From Bacteroidales bacterium UBA3289 (lineage in GTDB: Bacteria > Bacteroidota > Bacteroidia > Bacteroidales > UBA932), in assembly GCA_002361625.1 (NCBI GenBank), contig DETL01000033.1:86418-106757 (forward strand): a stretch of DNA of 20,340 nucleotides, written 5' to 3'. A model generated the notes under the pieces. It was not told the origin of the DNA, ran no database searches, and was given only the letters and a program-made list of their open reading frames with translations. Shown piece after piece: positions 1 to 7,853 of the stretch (the stretch's first letter is position 1; the number at the start of each line of letters is the position of its first letter). Made by a program: the position numbers and the translations under genes.

Positions 1-385
1 CGTTGCCGCCGTAGATGATCAGTTCATGCGGATGCTGCGCCACGCGCGGGTCCAGGTTGTTCTGGATCATGGCCATGATGGCCGCCGCCTGCCGGGACTT
101 CGCCGGATATTCGTCGATGGGCCTCGCGTACATCTCATAGGACGGACGGAACCGGTACATGTAGATCCGGCCGTACTTTTGCAGTTCCTCGGCAAACTCC
201 TTCGCCAGCACGGCGTGATGCCGCTCCGGGAAGTACCGGAGGGCGTTTTTGAGGGCCAGCACTTTCTCCTCGTCCGTGAGGATATCCTTCCGCTTGGGAG
301 CGTGGTTGATTTCCGGGTCGTACGGTTTGACGGCAGGCAGTTCCTCCGGAATGCCCGCCAGTATTTCTTCTTGGAACTTGTTCAT
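1..385 (-). CDS. hutU: Urocanate hydratase (urocanase), N-terminal part; runs off the window
   Basis: Urocanase converts urocanate to imidazolonepropionate in cytoplasmic histidine degradation, using tightly bound NAD+ as an electrophile. The 128 visible residues begin MNKFQEEILAGIPEELP. They contain the stretches NHAPKRKDILT, NALRYFPERHHAVLAKEF, GRIYMYRFRP and NLDPRVAQHPHELIIYGGN, which I recognise as the N-terminus of urocanase; the last leads into the NAD-binding YGGNG region, where the window cuts the gene. The ATG at 385-383 lies 2 nt after the stop of the formimidoyltransferase gene, so the two are almost certainly co-transcribed and translationally coupled. The C-terminus and the rest of the operon (imidazolonepropionase, histidase) would lie beyond base 1. 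The identity is sure; completeness cannot be judged. Confidence 0.93.
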   Translation of the reverse strand, partial: MNKFQEEILAGIPEELPAVKPYDPEINHAPKRKDILTDEEKVLALKNALRYFPERHHAVLAKEFAEELQKYGRIYMYRFRPSYEMYARPIDEYPAKSRQAAAIMAMIQNNLDPRVAQHPHELIIYGGN

Positions 386-387
386 GA

Positions 388-2094
388 CTATGCTTCGATA
401 TGCTTGTTCACTTCATCCAGCACTTTATCCTGCAGGGCAAGGGCCTCGGCGACGATGGCGTCGGCGCGCTTCAGGAGGGGTTCCGCGGGGGCCTTGTCCG
501 TCAGGCCGGCGGCGTTGATGCGCACGTTCAGGGCGGCGCCCCGGATGCCGGCGACGGCAGCGAGGGCGGCGACGCCCGCGTCGGAGGCCGATGCCGGATT
601 GCCCTTCCGGGCCATTTCGAGGGCCAGCGGAAGCGCCTTCAGGGAGGCTTCCATCGTCTTCAGGGGAACGGAGGCGGCGTAAAGCGTCGCTTCTTCCATC
701 GCGGCGGCGCGGGCTGCCTTCTCTTCCGGCGTGCCCTTGGGCATCGAGAACACGTCCATGATGCGGTTGAAGGCGGCCGTGTCCTCATCGACCAGGGCGA
801 AAAGCTCGGTCATCAGGGCCTGGCCCTTTTCGGCGACGTCGGAGAATTCCTTCCAGCGGTCGTCCCAGCCCCGCTTGTGGGCGGAGAGGTTCGCAACCAT
901 GGTGGCGAGGGCGGCTCCCAGGGCCCCCATGTAGGCTGATATGGACCCGCCGCCGGGGGCGGCGGACTCGGAGGCGGTCTCGGCGGCGAAGCCCTTGACC
1001 GTCATGCGGACAAGCCGTTCCTTTTCGGCGAGCTCCGCCTCGTCCTCCATCAGGTATTCGATGACTTTTTCCTTGGGATTGAAAGGCTTGAGGTCGTCCA
1101 GGGACATGGACTTGACCGCGATCTTGATGATCTCTTCCTCGGAGATGCCCAGCGACCGCTGCTGCTTTTCCAGGTAGAACTTGCCGGCGTCGATGAGGAC
1201 GCGTTTCGGAACGAGCCCCACGATTTCCACGCCCGTCACTTTCAGTCCCCGGGCTGCGGCCGCCCGGCAGACTTCCTCATAGGCCACATGCAGGGGCACC
1301 TGGTCGATGTCGGTGATATTCATGGACACCTGCGCGATGCCGTATTCGTCGATATACCAGCCGATGGCCTTGCAACCCTTGAGCGTACCGGGGATCCAGA
1401 TCTGCTCACCCTTTTCATCCTTGAGCAGTTTCCCGGTCAGGGAACCGCCCTCACGGGCTTTGCGGCCCTTTTCCCGCACGTCGAAGGCGACGGCCATCGC
1501 CCGGCGGGTGGAGGTGGTGTTGAGGTTGTAATTGACCGCGATGAGGAAATTCCGGGCGCCTACGTTCGTCGCGCCGGCTTTCGCGGCAACCTCGTCATAG
1601 GCGCCGCCGAAGTCCGGTTTCCGGGCCGGGTCGGCCATCTTCTCGGGCAGGGCCTCGTATTCGCCCGCCCGGCACACGGCGAGGTTCCGCCGCTCCGGGG
1701 TGAACGCAGCGGCTTCGTAGCAGTAGCAGGGAATGCCCAGCTCCTTGTACAGGCGCTCGGCCAGTCCGCGGGCCAGGACGGCGCATTCCTCGAGGGTAAT
1801 CCCCGAAACAGGAATGAGCGGCAGCACGTCAGTAGCTCCGCTGCGCGGATGCGCTCCGTGATGGAACCGCATGTCAATCAGTTCTTTGGCTTTCTCTGCG
1901 CCTTTGAACGCGGCCTCGAGTACCGGTTCGGGTTCTCCGACGAAAGTCACGACCGTCCTGTTCGTCGCTTCGCCCGGATCCACATCCAGCACTTTAACGC
2001 CTTCCACGGCCGCAATCGCCGCAACGATCTGGTCGATAATCCCTTTATCGCGTCCCTCGCTGTAGTTGGGTACGCATTCGATGATTCTTTTCAT
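388..2094 (-). CDS. ftcD: Bifunctional glutamate formimidoyltransferase / formiminotetrahydrofolate cyclodeaminase
   Basis: The enzyme moves the formimino group of formiminoglutamate, from histidine degradation, to tetrahydrofolate (EC 2.1.2.5). It then releases ammonia to give methenyl-THF (EC 4.3.1.4). At 568 aa it is a two-domain fusion, close in length to the mammalian protein (about 541 aa). The transferase part covers roughly residues 1-340: it starts MKRIIECVPNYSEGRD and has AHPRSGATDV, whose His82 matches the catalytic His of the family. The cyclodeaminase part covers roughly 360-568: it has the folate-binding APGGGS at 379-384 and the acidic LVDEDTAAF at about 434-442. It is the first gene of the hut unit, with urocanase starting 2 nt after its stop. 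A Bacteroidota -7 box lies 22 nt upstream of its ATG. Some bacteria encode the two domains separately; here they are joined in one frame with no sign of a frameshift. Confidence 0.95.
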   Translation of the reverse strand: MKRIIECVPNYSEGRDKGIIDQIVAAIAAVEGVKVLDVDPGEATNRTVVTFVGEPEPVLEAAFKGAEKAKELIDMRFHHGAHPRSGATDVLPLIPVSGITLEECAVLARGLAERLYKELGIPCYCYEAAAFTPERRNLAVCRAGEYEALPEKMADPARKPDFGGAYDEVAAKAGATNVGARNFLIAVNYNLNTTSTRRAMAVAFDVREKGRKAREGGSLTGKLLKDEKGEQIWIPGTLKGCKAIGWYIDEYGIAQVSMNITDIDQVPLHVAYEEVCRAAAARGLKVTGVEIVGLVPKRVLIDAGKFYLEKQQRSLGISEEEIIKIAVKSMSLDDLKPFNPKEKVIEYLMEDEAELAEKERLVRMTVKGFAAETASESAAPGGGSISAYMGALGAALATMVANLSAHKRGWDDRWKEFSDVAEKGQALMTELFALVDEDTAAFNRIMDVFSMPKGTPEEKAARAAAMEEATLYAASVPLKTMEASLKALPLALEMARKGNPASASDAGVAALAAVAGIRGAALNVRINAAGLTDKAPAEPLLKRADAIVAEALALQDKVLDEVNKHIEA

Positions 2095-2116
2095 AAATGG
2101 TTATCAGTTTATTCTT

Positions 2117-2124
2117 CAAAGATA
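2117..2124 (-). promoter_or_regulatory. -7 element of the hut operon promoter
   Basis: On the minus strand this reads TATCTTTG, a full match to the Bacteroidota -7 consensus TAnnTTTG. It ends 22 nt before the ATG of the formimidoyltransferase gene. I see no convincing -33 TTG at 19-21 nt. It stands back to back with the -7 element of the plus-strand operon, with 22 nt between the two boxes. Confidence 0.7.
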
Positions 2125-2146
2125 GCGATTCCTTTTCAAAAATGCT

Positions 2147-2154
2147 TATTTTTG
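2147..2154 (+). promoter_or_regulatory. -7 element of the exported three-gene operon
   Basis: TATTTTTG matches TAnnTTTG. The expected transcription start, about 5-7 nt downstream, leaves only a handful of bases before the ATG at 2166 and about 15 before the alternative ATG at 2175. The -33 region is not recognisable. Confidence 0.65.
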
Positions 2155-2165
2155 TATAGGTAAAC

Positions 2166-3005
2166 ATGTCTTCCATGAAAAAGATCATTCTGTCCTTCGT
2201 GGCTTTCATCCTCTTCTTCCCCTTGCCGGCGCAGCGGCGGGACACCCTCCGGATCCTTGCCATCGGCAACAGTTTTTCCCAGGACGCCATCGAGCAGAAC
2301 CTCTGGGAACTCTTTGATGCGGAAGGGATTCCGGTCATCATCGGCAACCTGTATATCGGAGGCTGTACGCTGCAGCGGCACTACAACAACAGTCTGGGCG
2401 ATGTCCCCGACTACCGATACCGGAAAGTGGTGGAGGGGGTCCGGAGCGATACGCCCGGCTATACGCTGGAAATGGGCCTCTCCGATGAGCCCTGGGACAT
2501 CGTAACCCTCCAGCAGGCGAGCGGCGTGTCCGGCCTTTATGAGACGTACCAGCCCTATCTGAAAGACCTGGTCGGCTTTGTCCAGGCGCGGACCCGGGAC
2601 GACGTGCGGCTGCTGTGGCACCAGACCTGGGCTTACAGTGCCGACGCCTCCCATCCGGAGTTCCCCATCTACGGGCGGAACCAGCAGGTCATGTACGCGG
2701 CCATCATGTATGCCAGCCGCCGGGCGGTGGAGGAGAATGGTTTCCGGGCGGTCATTCCTTCCGGCACCGCCATCCAGAACGGCCGGAGCACAGCCCTGGG
2801 CGATACCTTCAACCGGGACGGCTATCATCTGGAACTCACGTACGGCCGCTACACCGCCGCCTGCACCTGGTTTGAGACCCTGACCGGAATCGATGTCACC
2901 GGCAATCCCTGGCATCCTGCCACCGTGGATCCGGAAACGGCGCGTATCTGCCGCGAAGCGGCCCACAGGGCCTGCCGGAGTCCCTGGGCGCCTCAATCAT
3001 TTTAA
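2166..3005 (+). CDS. Exported DUF4886-type SGNH-like hydrolase
   Basis: The 279-aa protein has a signal peptide (KKIILSFVAFILFFPLPAQ) and a fold signature resembling SGNH/GDSL esterases. Block I is ILAIGNSFSQDA (about residues 30-41), with Ser36 as the likely nucleophile. An oxyanion-type Gly lies in GNLYIGGCTLQRHYNN, LQQASG sits at about 115-120, and the C-terminal DGYHLE at 218-223 supplies a probable catalytic Asp218/His221 pair. Proteins like this are grouped as DUF4886 in Bacteroidota; substrates are generally unknown, with carbohydrate or peptidoglycan deacetylation a guess by fold only. The ATG at 2166 has an AGG five bases upstream; the ATG at 2175 would give a cleaner signal peptide and cannot be excluded. 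It is the first gene of an operon with the barrel protein (6 nt gap) and the phosphoesterase lipoprotein. Family assignment is firm; substrate is unknown. Confidence 0.8.
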   Translation: MSSMKKIILSFVAFILFFPLPAQRRDTLRILAIGNSFSQDAIEQNLWELFDAEGIPVIIGNLYIGGCTLQRHYNNSLGDVPDYRYRKVVEGVRSDTPGYTLEMGLSDEPWDIVTLQQASGVSGLYETYQPYLKDLVGFVQARTRDDVRLLWHQTWAYSADASHPEFPIYGRNQQVMYAAIMYASRRAVEENGFRAVIPSGTAIQNGRSTALGDTFNRDGYHLELTYGRYTAACTWFETLTGIDVTGNPWHPATVDPETARICREAAHRACRSPWAPQSF

Positions 3006-3011
3006 ACGTTT

Positions 3012-3749
3012 ATGAGAAAAATCGTATTCGCCTTGCTGGCGTCGCTTTCCGTTTCAGTCGCCGGTGCGCAGACCTATAGCGGCTCCCGGGCCTATGACGG
3101 CGTGCATCGAAACGTGATCGATGGAACCTTCCTGGGAGGATTCAATGTCGTAACCGGCTGGTTCGTCGGGGAATCCGGAACCTATACCCGCCATCTGACG
3201 GGCCGCTGGAGCGTAAGCGCCGGCGAGCAGGTCCAGCTTTTCAAGCAGCTCTACAGCCTGGATGTCATGGGTACCTACCGGCTTCCCATCGGCCGGACCA
3301 ACCTGTATTTCGACGGCCGTCTCCTCTTCAACCGCTATGACCGGTGGAATGTGAACGAACCCATCGTGAACCTTTCCGCCTTCTGGGAGACCAGCTATGT
3401 GGACCTCCGCCTGGGCGAGAGCCTGGTCCGCTATCACAAGATCGGCGTCAAGGAGGAATACCGGAGCTACACGACGACCGGTTATACAGAGCCCCTGGTG
3501 ATGACATTCGGCCTGGGTGTCCATATCCGCCCGCGGTCGAATCCCTGGAACCTGGGCCTGTTTATCCGCAATTTCGACCAGTTCTATTATGAGAACTGGA
3601 ACATCAACTGGGGAGTCCGGTTCCACGCTTCCCTGAAGCCGGAGATGAAACTCTACGGAGAATTCAATGTCCGTCCGGCCGGCAGCATCAGCCAGCTTGC
3701 CACCCGGTATGAAACGTCCCTCAAAGTAGGCCTCCATTATGTCCTGTAA
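3012..3749 (+). CDS. Exported protein, probable outer-membrane beta-barrel, function unknown
   Basis: The 245-aa protein starts MRKIVFALLASLSVSVAGAQ, a typical signal peptide with cleavage near AGA-Q. The mature part is a series of short alternating stretches rich in Tyr, Trp and Arg (YTRHLTGRWSVSAG, LYSLDVMGTYRLPI, LYFDGRLLFNRYDRW, YVDLRLGESLVRY). It ends SLKVGLHYVL, as expected for strands of a small outer-membrane barrel. I do not recognise a named family. It sits between a DUF4886 protein and a metallophosphoesterase lipoprotein with almost no spacing, so the three products are probably made together for the envelope. Barrel topology is inferred from residue pattern only; a periplasmic beta-sandwich is the main alternative. 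Confidence 0.65.
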   Translation: MRKIVFALLASLSVSVAGAQTYSGSRAYDGVHRNVIDGTFLGGFNVVTGWFVGESGTYTRHLTGRWSVSAGEQVQLFKQLYSLDVMGTYRLPIGRTNLYFDGRLLFNRYDRWNVNEPIVNLSAFWETSYVDLRLGESLVRYHKIGVKEEYRSYTTTGYTEPLVMTFGLGVHIRPRSNPWNLGLFIRNFDQFYYENWNINWGVRFHASLKPEMKLYGEFNVRPAGSISQLATRYETSLKVGLHYVL

Positions 3750-3750
3750 G

Positions 3751-4761
3751 ATGAGAAAGATCACCCTTCCGACCCTTTTCGCCGTCCTGCTGGCGGTTTC
3801 CTGCAACAAAGTGAGTCCCATCGGCGTCCTCGTCGCCGGTACGGCGGTGGAGGACCGCGTCGCCATGTCCGAGCTCTTTTATCGCAATCATCTCAATGAC
3901 CGGGTCTTTCTGATAGCCGACGGCGACTATACCTTCCTCGTGGGAGCGGACAGCCATATCACGAACGATTCCGCCCGCATGGACGAGATGCTCGAGACCG
4001 GCTTGAATGATGGTGACTTGTTCTATGCGCACCTGGGCGACATCGCCGATACCAAGGCAGAGTATTATGTCACCCTGGACTCGCTGCTGCAGGAAGCCAA
4101 GTCACGGTATGTGGAAAAGAACTATACCCGGGTAAACACCTACGAGTATGTAAGGAATGACAGTCAGGAGGACACTCCCGCCAGGTACCTGTACGACGAG
4201 ATCGTCTATCCCTTTTTCCCTGTGGTGGGGAACCACGACATCACCCGGAACGGATGGGCCCTGTGGTCCAATATTTTCCACTCATCCTTCTACGAGATCG
4301 ACGTGATCGTGTTCCTGGAGGACGGGGAGATCGCTTTTGACCACCTGATCTTCCTGGACTCCGCCAGCGGAACCCTCGGAAAGAGGCAGATCGACCTGAT
4401 CAACCAGGGGATCCTGGACGGCAAGTATGACGACGGTACCTCCCAGTACCGCAATACCTTCGTGTTCTCGCACACCAACATCTTCCGGCCGCAATTCTTC
4501 GAGTTCGCCTCCACCTTCACCCGGGAGGAAACCTTCTTCCTGCTGGACCAGTTCGAGAAATGGAACGTCACCTGCGCCTTCTGCGGCCATGTCCACACCT
4601 GGGACGAGCGCAACTACAACGGCGTCCACTATCTCACGCTGGACACCATGTGCGAAAAGAACAATCCGGAGCCGGGCGATTACCTCGTCCGCGTCCACTG
4701 CGATGCCGACGGAGAGGTGAAATGGTCGCCGGTGCATATGGACACGCGGAAGAGGAAATAG
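3751..4761 (+). CDS. Calcineurin-like metallophosphoesterase lipoprotein
   Basis: This is a 336-aa exported phosphoesterase. From the chosen start the signal peptide is MRKITLPTLFAVLLAVSC with lipidated Cys18, so the protein is probably membrane-anchored. All dinuclear-metal motifs are present in order: GADSH (Asp67, His69), HLGDIAD (Asp97), VVGNHD (Asn161, His162), FSHTN (His241) and CGHVH (His280, His282). Family members hydrolyse phosphomonoesters, phosphodiesters or nucleotides; nothing here fixes the substrate. An upstream in-frame ATG at 3739 would add MSCK and overlap the preceding gene by 11 nt; I prefer 3751, one base after that gene's stop, because the signal peptide is cleaner. It is the last gene of the operon. 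Its TAG directly abuts the stop of the convergent flippase gene inside a perfect palindrome. Confidence 0.85.
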   Translation: MRKITLPTLFAVLLAVSCNKVSPIGVLVAGTAVEDRVAMSELFYRNHLNDRVFLIADGDYTFLVGADSHITNDSARMDEMLETGLNDGDLFYAHLGDIADTKAEYYVTLDSLLQEAKSRYVEKNYTRVNTYEYVRNDSQEDTPARYLYDEIVYPFFPVVGNHDITRNGWALWSNIFHSSFYEIDVIVFLEDGEIAFDHLIFLDSASGTLGKRQIDLINQGILDGKYDDGTSQYRNTFVFSHTNIFRPQFFEFASTFTREETFFLLDQFEKWNVTCAFCGHVHTWDERNYNGVHYLTLDTMCEKNNPEPGDYLVRVHCDADGEVKWSPVHMDTRKRK

Positions 4762-4770
4762 CTATTTCCT
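4753..4770. repeat. Perfect 18-bp palindrome joining two convergent stop codons
   Basis: AGGAAATAGCTATTTCCT is its own reverse complement, with its axis exactly between the two genes. Each gene therefore ends with the same bases, AGG AAA TAG (Arg-Lys-stop). A foldback would have a 7-bp stem and an AGCT loop, without a T-tract, so as an intrinsic terminator it is weak. Confidence 0.85.
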
Positions 4771-6255
4771 GAAATACTTTCCTACGACGGGCAGTCCCGA
4801 CAGGGGCAAGTCCTTCTTGATGATATACAGCCCGAAGAGGGCGACCAGCGCGGTGTTCGCCAGAAGTGCCGGCCAGAAGCCCAAATGGCTGTTGGACAAG
4901 GTGATGCCGGCGAAAAGTACCGCAGCCAGGATGGTATAGACGGCCAGCTCCTTGAGCGGATAAGCGATCGGATAATACTTCTGTCCCACGAAATACGACA
5001 GCAGCATCGCCGTTCCGTATCCTGCGAATCCGCCCCAGGCGCAGGCCATGTAGCCGTATTTCGGCACCAGGAATACATTGATGCCGATGAGGACGGCGCA
5101 GCCGATGCCGGAGAAGACGGCACCCCAGATGGTCCGGTCCGTGAGCTTGTACCAGAAAGACAGGTTGAAGTAGATGCCCATCATCATCTCCGCCGCCATC
5201 ACGATCGGGACGACGCGGAGACCTTCCCAGTAGTCGCTCTTGATGATGTAGCGGAGGATGTTCATGTAGGCCATCACGCACAGGAAGGCCAGGAGTGTGA
5301 AGATGACGAAATACTTCATGCCCTTCGCGTAGGTCTCCTTGTTGTCCTTGTCGCGGGAAGCCCCGAAGACGAACGGTTCGTAGGCGTAGCGGAACGCCTG
5401 GGTGATGAGGGCCATGATCATCGCGATCTTGGTGGCGGCCCCGTAGATGCCCAGCTGCGCGTTGGCATCGGCCCCGGGATAGACTTTCGGGAACAGGATC
5501 TTGTCCGCCGTCTGGTTCAGGATGCCGGCGATCCCCAGCACCAGAATGGGCCAGCTGTAGGAAAGCATCCGCTTGCACAGGGCTTTGTCGAATCCGTAGC
5601 CGATCCCTTTCAACTCCTTGGCGAAGAAGAAAGTGACGATGGACGTACAGAACAGGTTGATATAGAAGACATAACCCACTCCGACGGCCGGGTCGTACAG
5701 GCGTCCCCACAGGTCCGGATTCCCCTCGTACAGGTGCGGAAGCAGGACGAAATACACCAGGTTCAGGGCGATGTTCAGCCCGATGAACAGGAGTTTGAGC
5801 GCGGCGAACTTGAGCGGCCGTTTCTGGTACCGGAGGTAGGAGAACAGGATGGCCTGGAAGGCGTCCAGGGCCACGACGATCGCCAGGGACCAGATGTAGG
5901 ACGGATGCTCCGGATAGCCCATGGCCGTGGAGATGGGGCCGATGAAAGCCAGCACCAGCGCCACGAACAGCATCGAGGTGAATCCAACCATCCGCAGGAT
6001 GGAGGAATAGACCATCTTGGGGTCTTCTCCTTCCTTGTTGGCGAAGCGGAAGAAGGTCGTCTCCATCCCGTAGGTGAGGATGACCAGCAGCAGCGCCGTA
6101 TAGGCGTACAGGTTCGTGATGACGCCGTAGCCGCCGCTGGCGGCCGCGATCTTGTAGGTATAGAGGGGAACCAGCAGGTAGTTCAGGAATCGCCCGATGA
6201 TGCTGCTGAGTCCATAGATGGCCGTATCCTTGGCCAGGGATTTCATATTCGCCAT
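4762..6255 (-). CDS. Oligosaccharide / polysaccharide flippase (Wzx-like, MATE/MOP superfamily)
   Basis: This is a 497-aa integral membrane protein with roughly 12-14 hydrophobic segments (for example YTALLLVILTYG, SMLFVALVLAFIGP, VIFTLLAFLCVMAYMNIL, LLANTALVALFGLYII). The N-terminus SLAKDTAIYGLSSIIGRFLNYLLVPLYT is typical of polysaccharide-biosynthesis flippases, which move undecaprenyl-linked repeat units across the inner membrane for capsule or O-antigen. The start at 6255 is favoured over the ATG at 6246 because an AAGGAG lies 6 nt upstream. That Shine-Dalgarno sequence overlaps the uxuB stop codon, so the gene is tied to the uxuA-uxuB operon despite an unrelated role. No glycosyltransferases flank it. 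It ends in a palindrome shared with the convergent phosphoesterase gene. The specific substrate cannot be inferred. Confidence 0.87.
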   Translation of the reverse strand: MANMKSLAKDTAIYGLSSIIGRFLNYLLVPLYTYKIAAASGGYGVITNLYAYTALLLVILTYGMETTFFRFANKEGEDPKMVYSSILRMVGFTSMLFVALVLAFIGPISTAMGYPEHPSYIWSLAIVVALDAFQAILFSYLRYQKRPLKFAALKLLFIGLNIALNLVYFVLLPHLYEGNPDLWGRLYDPAVGVGYVFYINLFCTSIVTFFFAKELKGIGYGFDKALCKRMLSYSWPILVLGIAGILNQTADKILFPKVYPGADANAQLGIYGAATKIAMIMALITQAFRYAYEPFVFGASRDKDNKETYAKGMKYFVIFTLLAFLCVMAYMNILRYIIKSDYWEGLRVVPIVMAAEMMMGIYFNLSFWYKLTDRTIWGAVFSGIGCAVLIGINVFLVPKYGYMACAWGGFAGYGTAMLLSYFVGQKYYPIAYPLKELAVYTILAAVLFAGITLSNSHLGFWPALLANTALVALFGLYIIKKDLPLSGLPVVGKYFRK

Positions 6256-6261
6256 GTCCGG

Positions 6262-6267
6262 CTCCTT
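6262..6267 (-). promoter_or_regulatory. Strong Shine-Dalgarno of the flippase gene, overlapping the uxuB stop
   Basis: On the minus strand AAGGAG stands 6 nt before the flippase ATG, and its first two bases belong to the TAA of uxuB. Clear Shine-Dalgarno sequences are rare in Bacteroidota and I see no comparable one at the other starts here. This one decides the start at 6255 and suggests translational coupling. Confidence 0.7.
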
Positions 6268-7852
6268 ATCGTTCGCTTACATATTTGTGCAGGACGCGGC
6301 GTACGGCACCGGGGCCCGCGAACAGTTCCTTTACCATGCCCTCGATCCTTTCGCCGAGTCCGGCTTCATACAGGTCCAGCCCAAAGACGTCTTTCCGGCT
6401 GTAAAGGGCTTTCAGGCAGCTGTAATCCTGGTTCTCCCGACCGATTTCCAGCGGGGCTACCAGCGCCTGCAGCTCGGGGAGCATCGGGTCCGGAGACGGC
6501 TCGAAGGGCGTTCCGTCGTCCCGGATGCCTTTCAGATACCGGGCGTAGCCCGCGAGGGTAAGCGGAATCAGGACGAGGTTGTCCATGTCCAGCCGTCGGC
6601 TGATGTACTTCTTGATGGTCTCGCCGAAGCGGATGGACAGCTTCTGCGACGTGTCGCTGGCGATGCGCTGCGGCGCGTCGGGCATGAACGGATTGGGCAG
6701 GCGACGGCCGATGACGGCGCCGATGAATTCGTAGGGGTTCAGGACGCCGGGATCCGTCACGACGGGCATGGCTTCGATGTAGCCGAGCTTCTGGATGAAG
6801 GAGCGGAGGTCCGGGTCCTGCATCTCGGCCGAAATGAGCGTGTAGCCCAGCAGGCAGCCGTAGATGCTCATCGCCGTATGGAGGGGATTCAGGCAGGTGG
6901 TGACTTTCATGGTCTCCACCTTGTCCACGGTCTCCCGGGTGGTATAGAGCGCACCGCCCAGGTCCAGCGGCGGACGACCGTTCGTATATCGGTCTTCGAT
7001 GACCAGATACTGGACCTCTTCCGCATTGACGAACGGGGCGGTGAAGGTGTGCTTTTCCGTTTCGATGTAGTCGTTGTCCTCGAAACCGTCGGCAGCCAGG
7101 AGTTCCTTCACTTTCACGTGCGGACGTGGCGTGATCTTGTCGATCATGGACCACGGGAAGGTGATCTTGCTCTCGTCTTTCAGGTAGTACAGGAAGGCCT
7201 GGGGGGTCAGCCCGTCCCGGACCCAGCGCTCTGCATAGGCGAAGACGCCGGCTTTCACCTTGTCGCCGTTGTGCGAGCAGTTGTCCATGGACTGCACGGT
7301 CAGGGGCAGCGCGCCGGCCTTGAACCGTTCCAGGAGGAGGGCCGTGACCTTGCCCATGGCGAAGACGGCGTCCAGGCCGCGTGCGAGGTCCACCTCATTG
7401 AACCCGTAACCCTTTTCGGTGATGGTGAAGGAGATCATCTGCAGGGACGGATTCCGGAAGATATCCTCCAGGCGGTTCCAGTCCTCGAACTGCCGGTCCG
7501 CCTTCAGTGCCTCGGTGACGCTCGCGATGACCTTCTTTCCCACGGTCCCGTCGCTGCGGAGGGAAACCAGCAGGGAAAGGTTGTCGTACGGCTTGTAGGC
7601 CTTGTCGATGACCTCGAAATCGAAGGTCTCGGCCACGATGACGCCGCGGTCGTACTTGCCCGTGTTCAGGGCGTCGTTCAGGATGGCGGCCGGGAAGGCG
7701 CGGAAGATGTTACCGCCGCCGAAATGGACCCAGGCAGGTTTGGCGAAGGTCTTTTCGCGGAGGACCTGGATGTCGAAACGGGGAACTTCGTAGCCTTTCC
7801 GTTCCCACGCCGAGGCGTCGAAGGAGCCGCTCAAGATGTCGGTGAGTTTCAT
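6266..7852 (-). CDS. uxuB: D-mannonate oxidoreductase / fructuronate reductase (mannitol dehydrogenase family)
   Basis: The enzyme interconverts D-fructuronate and D-mannonate with NAD(H) (EC 1.1.1.57) in hexuronate breakdown. The 528-aa protein has an N-terminal NAD-binding region WVHFGGGNIFRAFPA (about 41-55), then SMDNCSHNGDKV (188-199) and FPWSMIDKITPRP (232-244). The active-site stretch KVTTCLNPLH (316-325) recalls the Lys-Asn-His catalytic set of polyol-specific long-chain dehydrogenases, but Lys316 to Asn322 is one residue longer than the K-x4-N spacing I know from that family. I use the ATG at 7852, one base after the uxuA stop. The frame is open to 7897, but that would overlap uxuA and add 15 residues unlike the family. 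Mannonate dehydratase upstream fixes the pathway; other polyol dehydrogenase specificities are less likely. Confidence 0.9.
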   Translation of the reverse strand: MKLTDILSGSFDASAWERKGYEVPRFDIQVLREKTFAKPAWVHFGGGNIFRAFPAAILNDALNTGKYDRGVIVAETFDFEVIDKAYKPYDNLSLLVSLRSDGTVGKKVIASVTEALKADRQFEDWNRLEDIFRNPSLQMISFTITEKGYGFNEVDLARGLDAVFAMGKVTALLLERFKAGALPLTVQSMDNCSHNGDKVKAGVFAYAERWVRDGLTPQAFLYYLKDESKITFPWSMIDKITPRPHVKVKELLAADGFEDNDYIETEKHTFTAPFVNAEEVQYLVIEDRYTNGRPPLDLGGALYTTRETVDKVETMKVTTCLNPLHTAMSIYGCLLGYTLISAEMQDPDLRSFIQKLGYIEAMPVVTDPGVLNPYEFIGAVIGRRLPNPFMPDAPQRIASDTSQKLSIRFGETIKKYISRRLDMDNLVLIPLTLAGYARYLKGIRDDGTPFEPSPDPMLPELQALVAPLEIGRENQDYSCLKALYSRKDVFGLDLYEAGLGERIEGMVKELFAGPGAVRRVLHKYVSER

Positions 7853-7853
7853 G

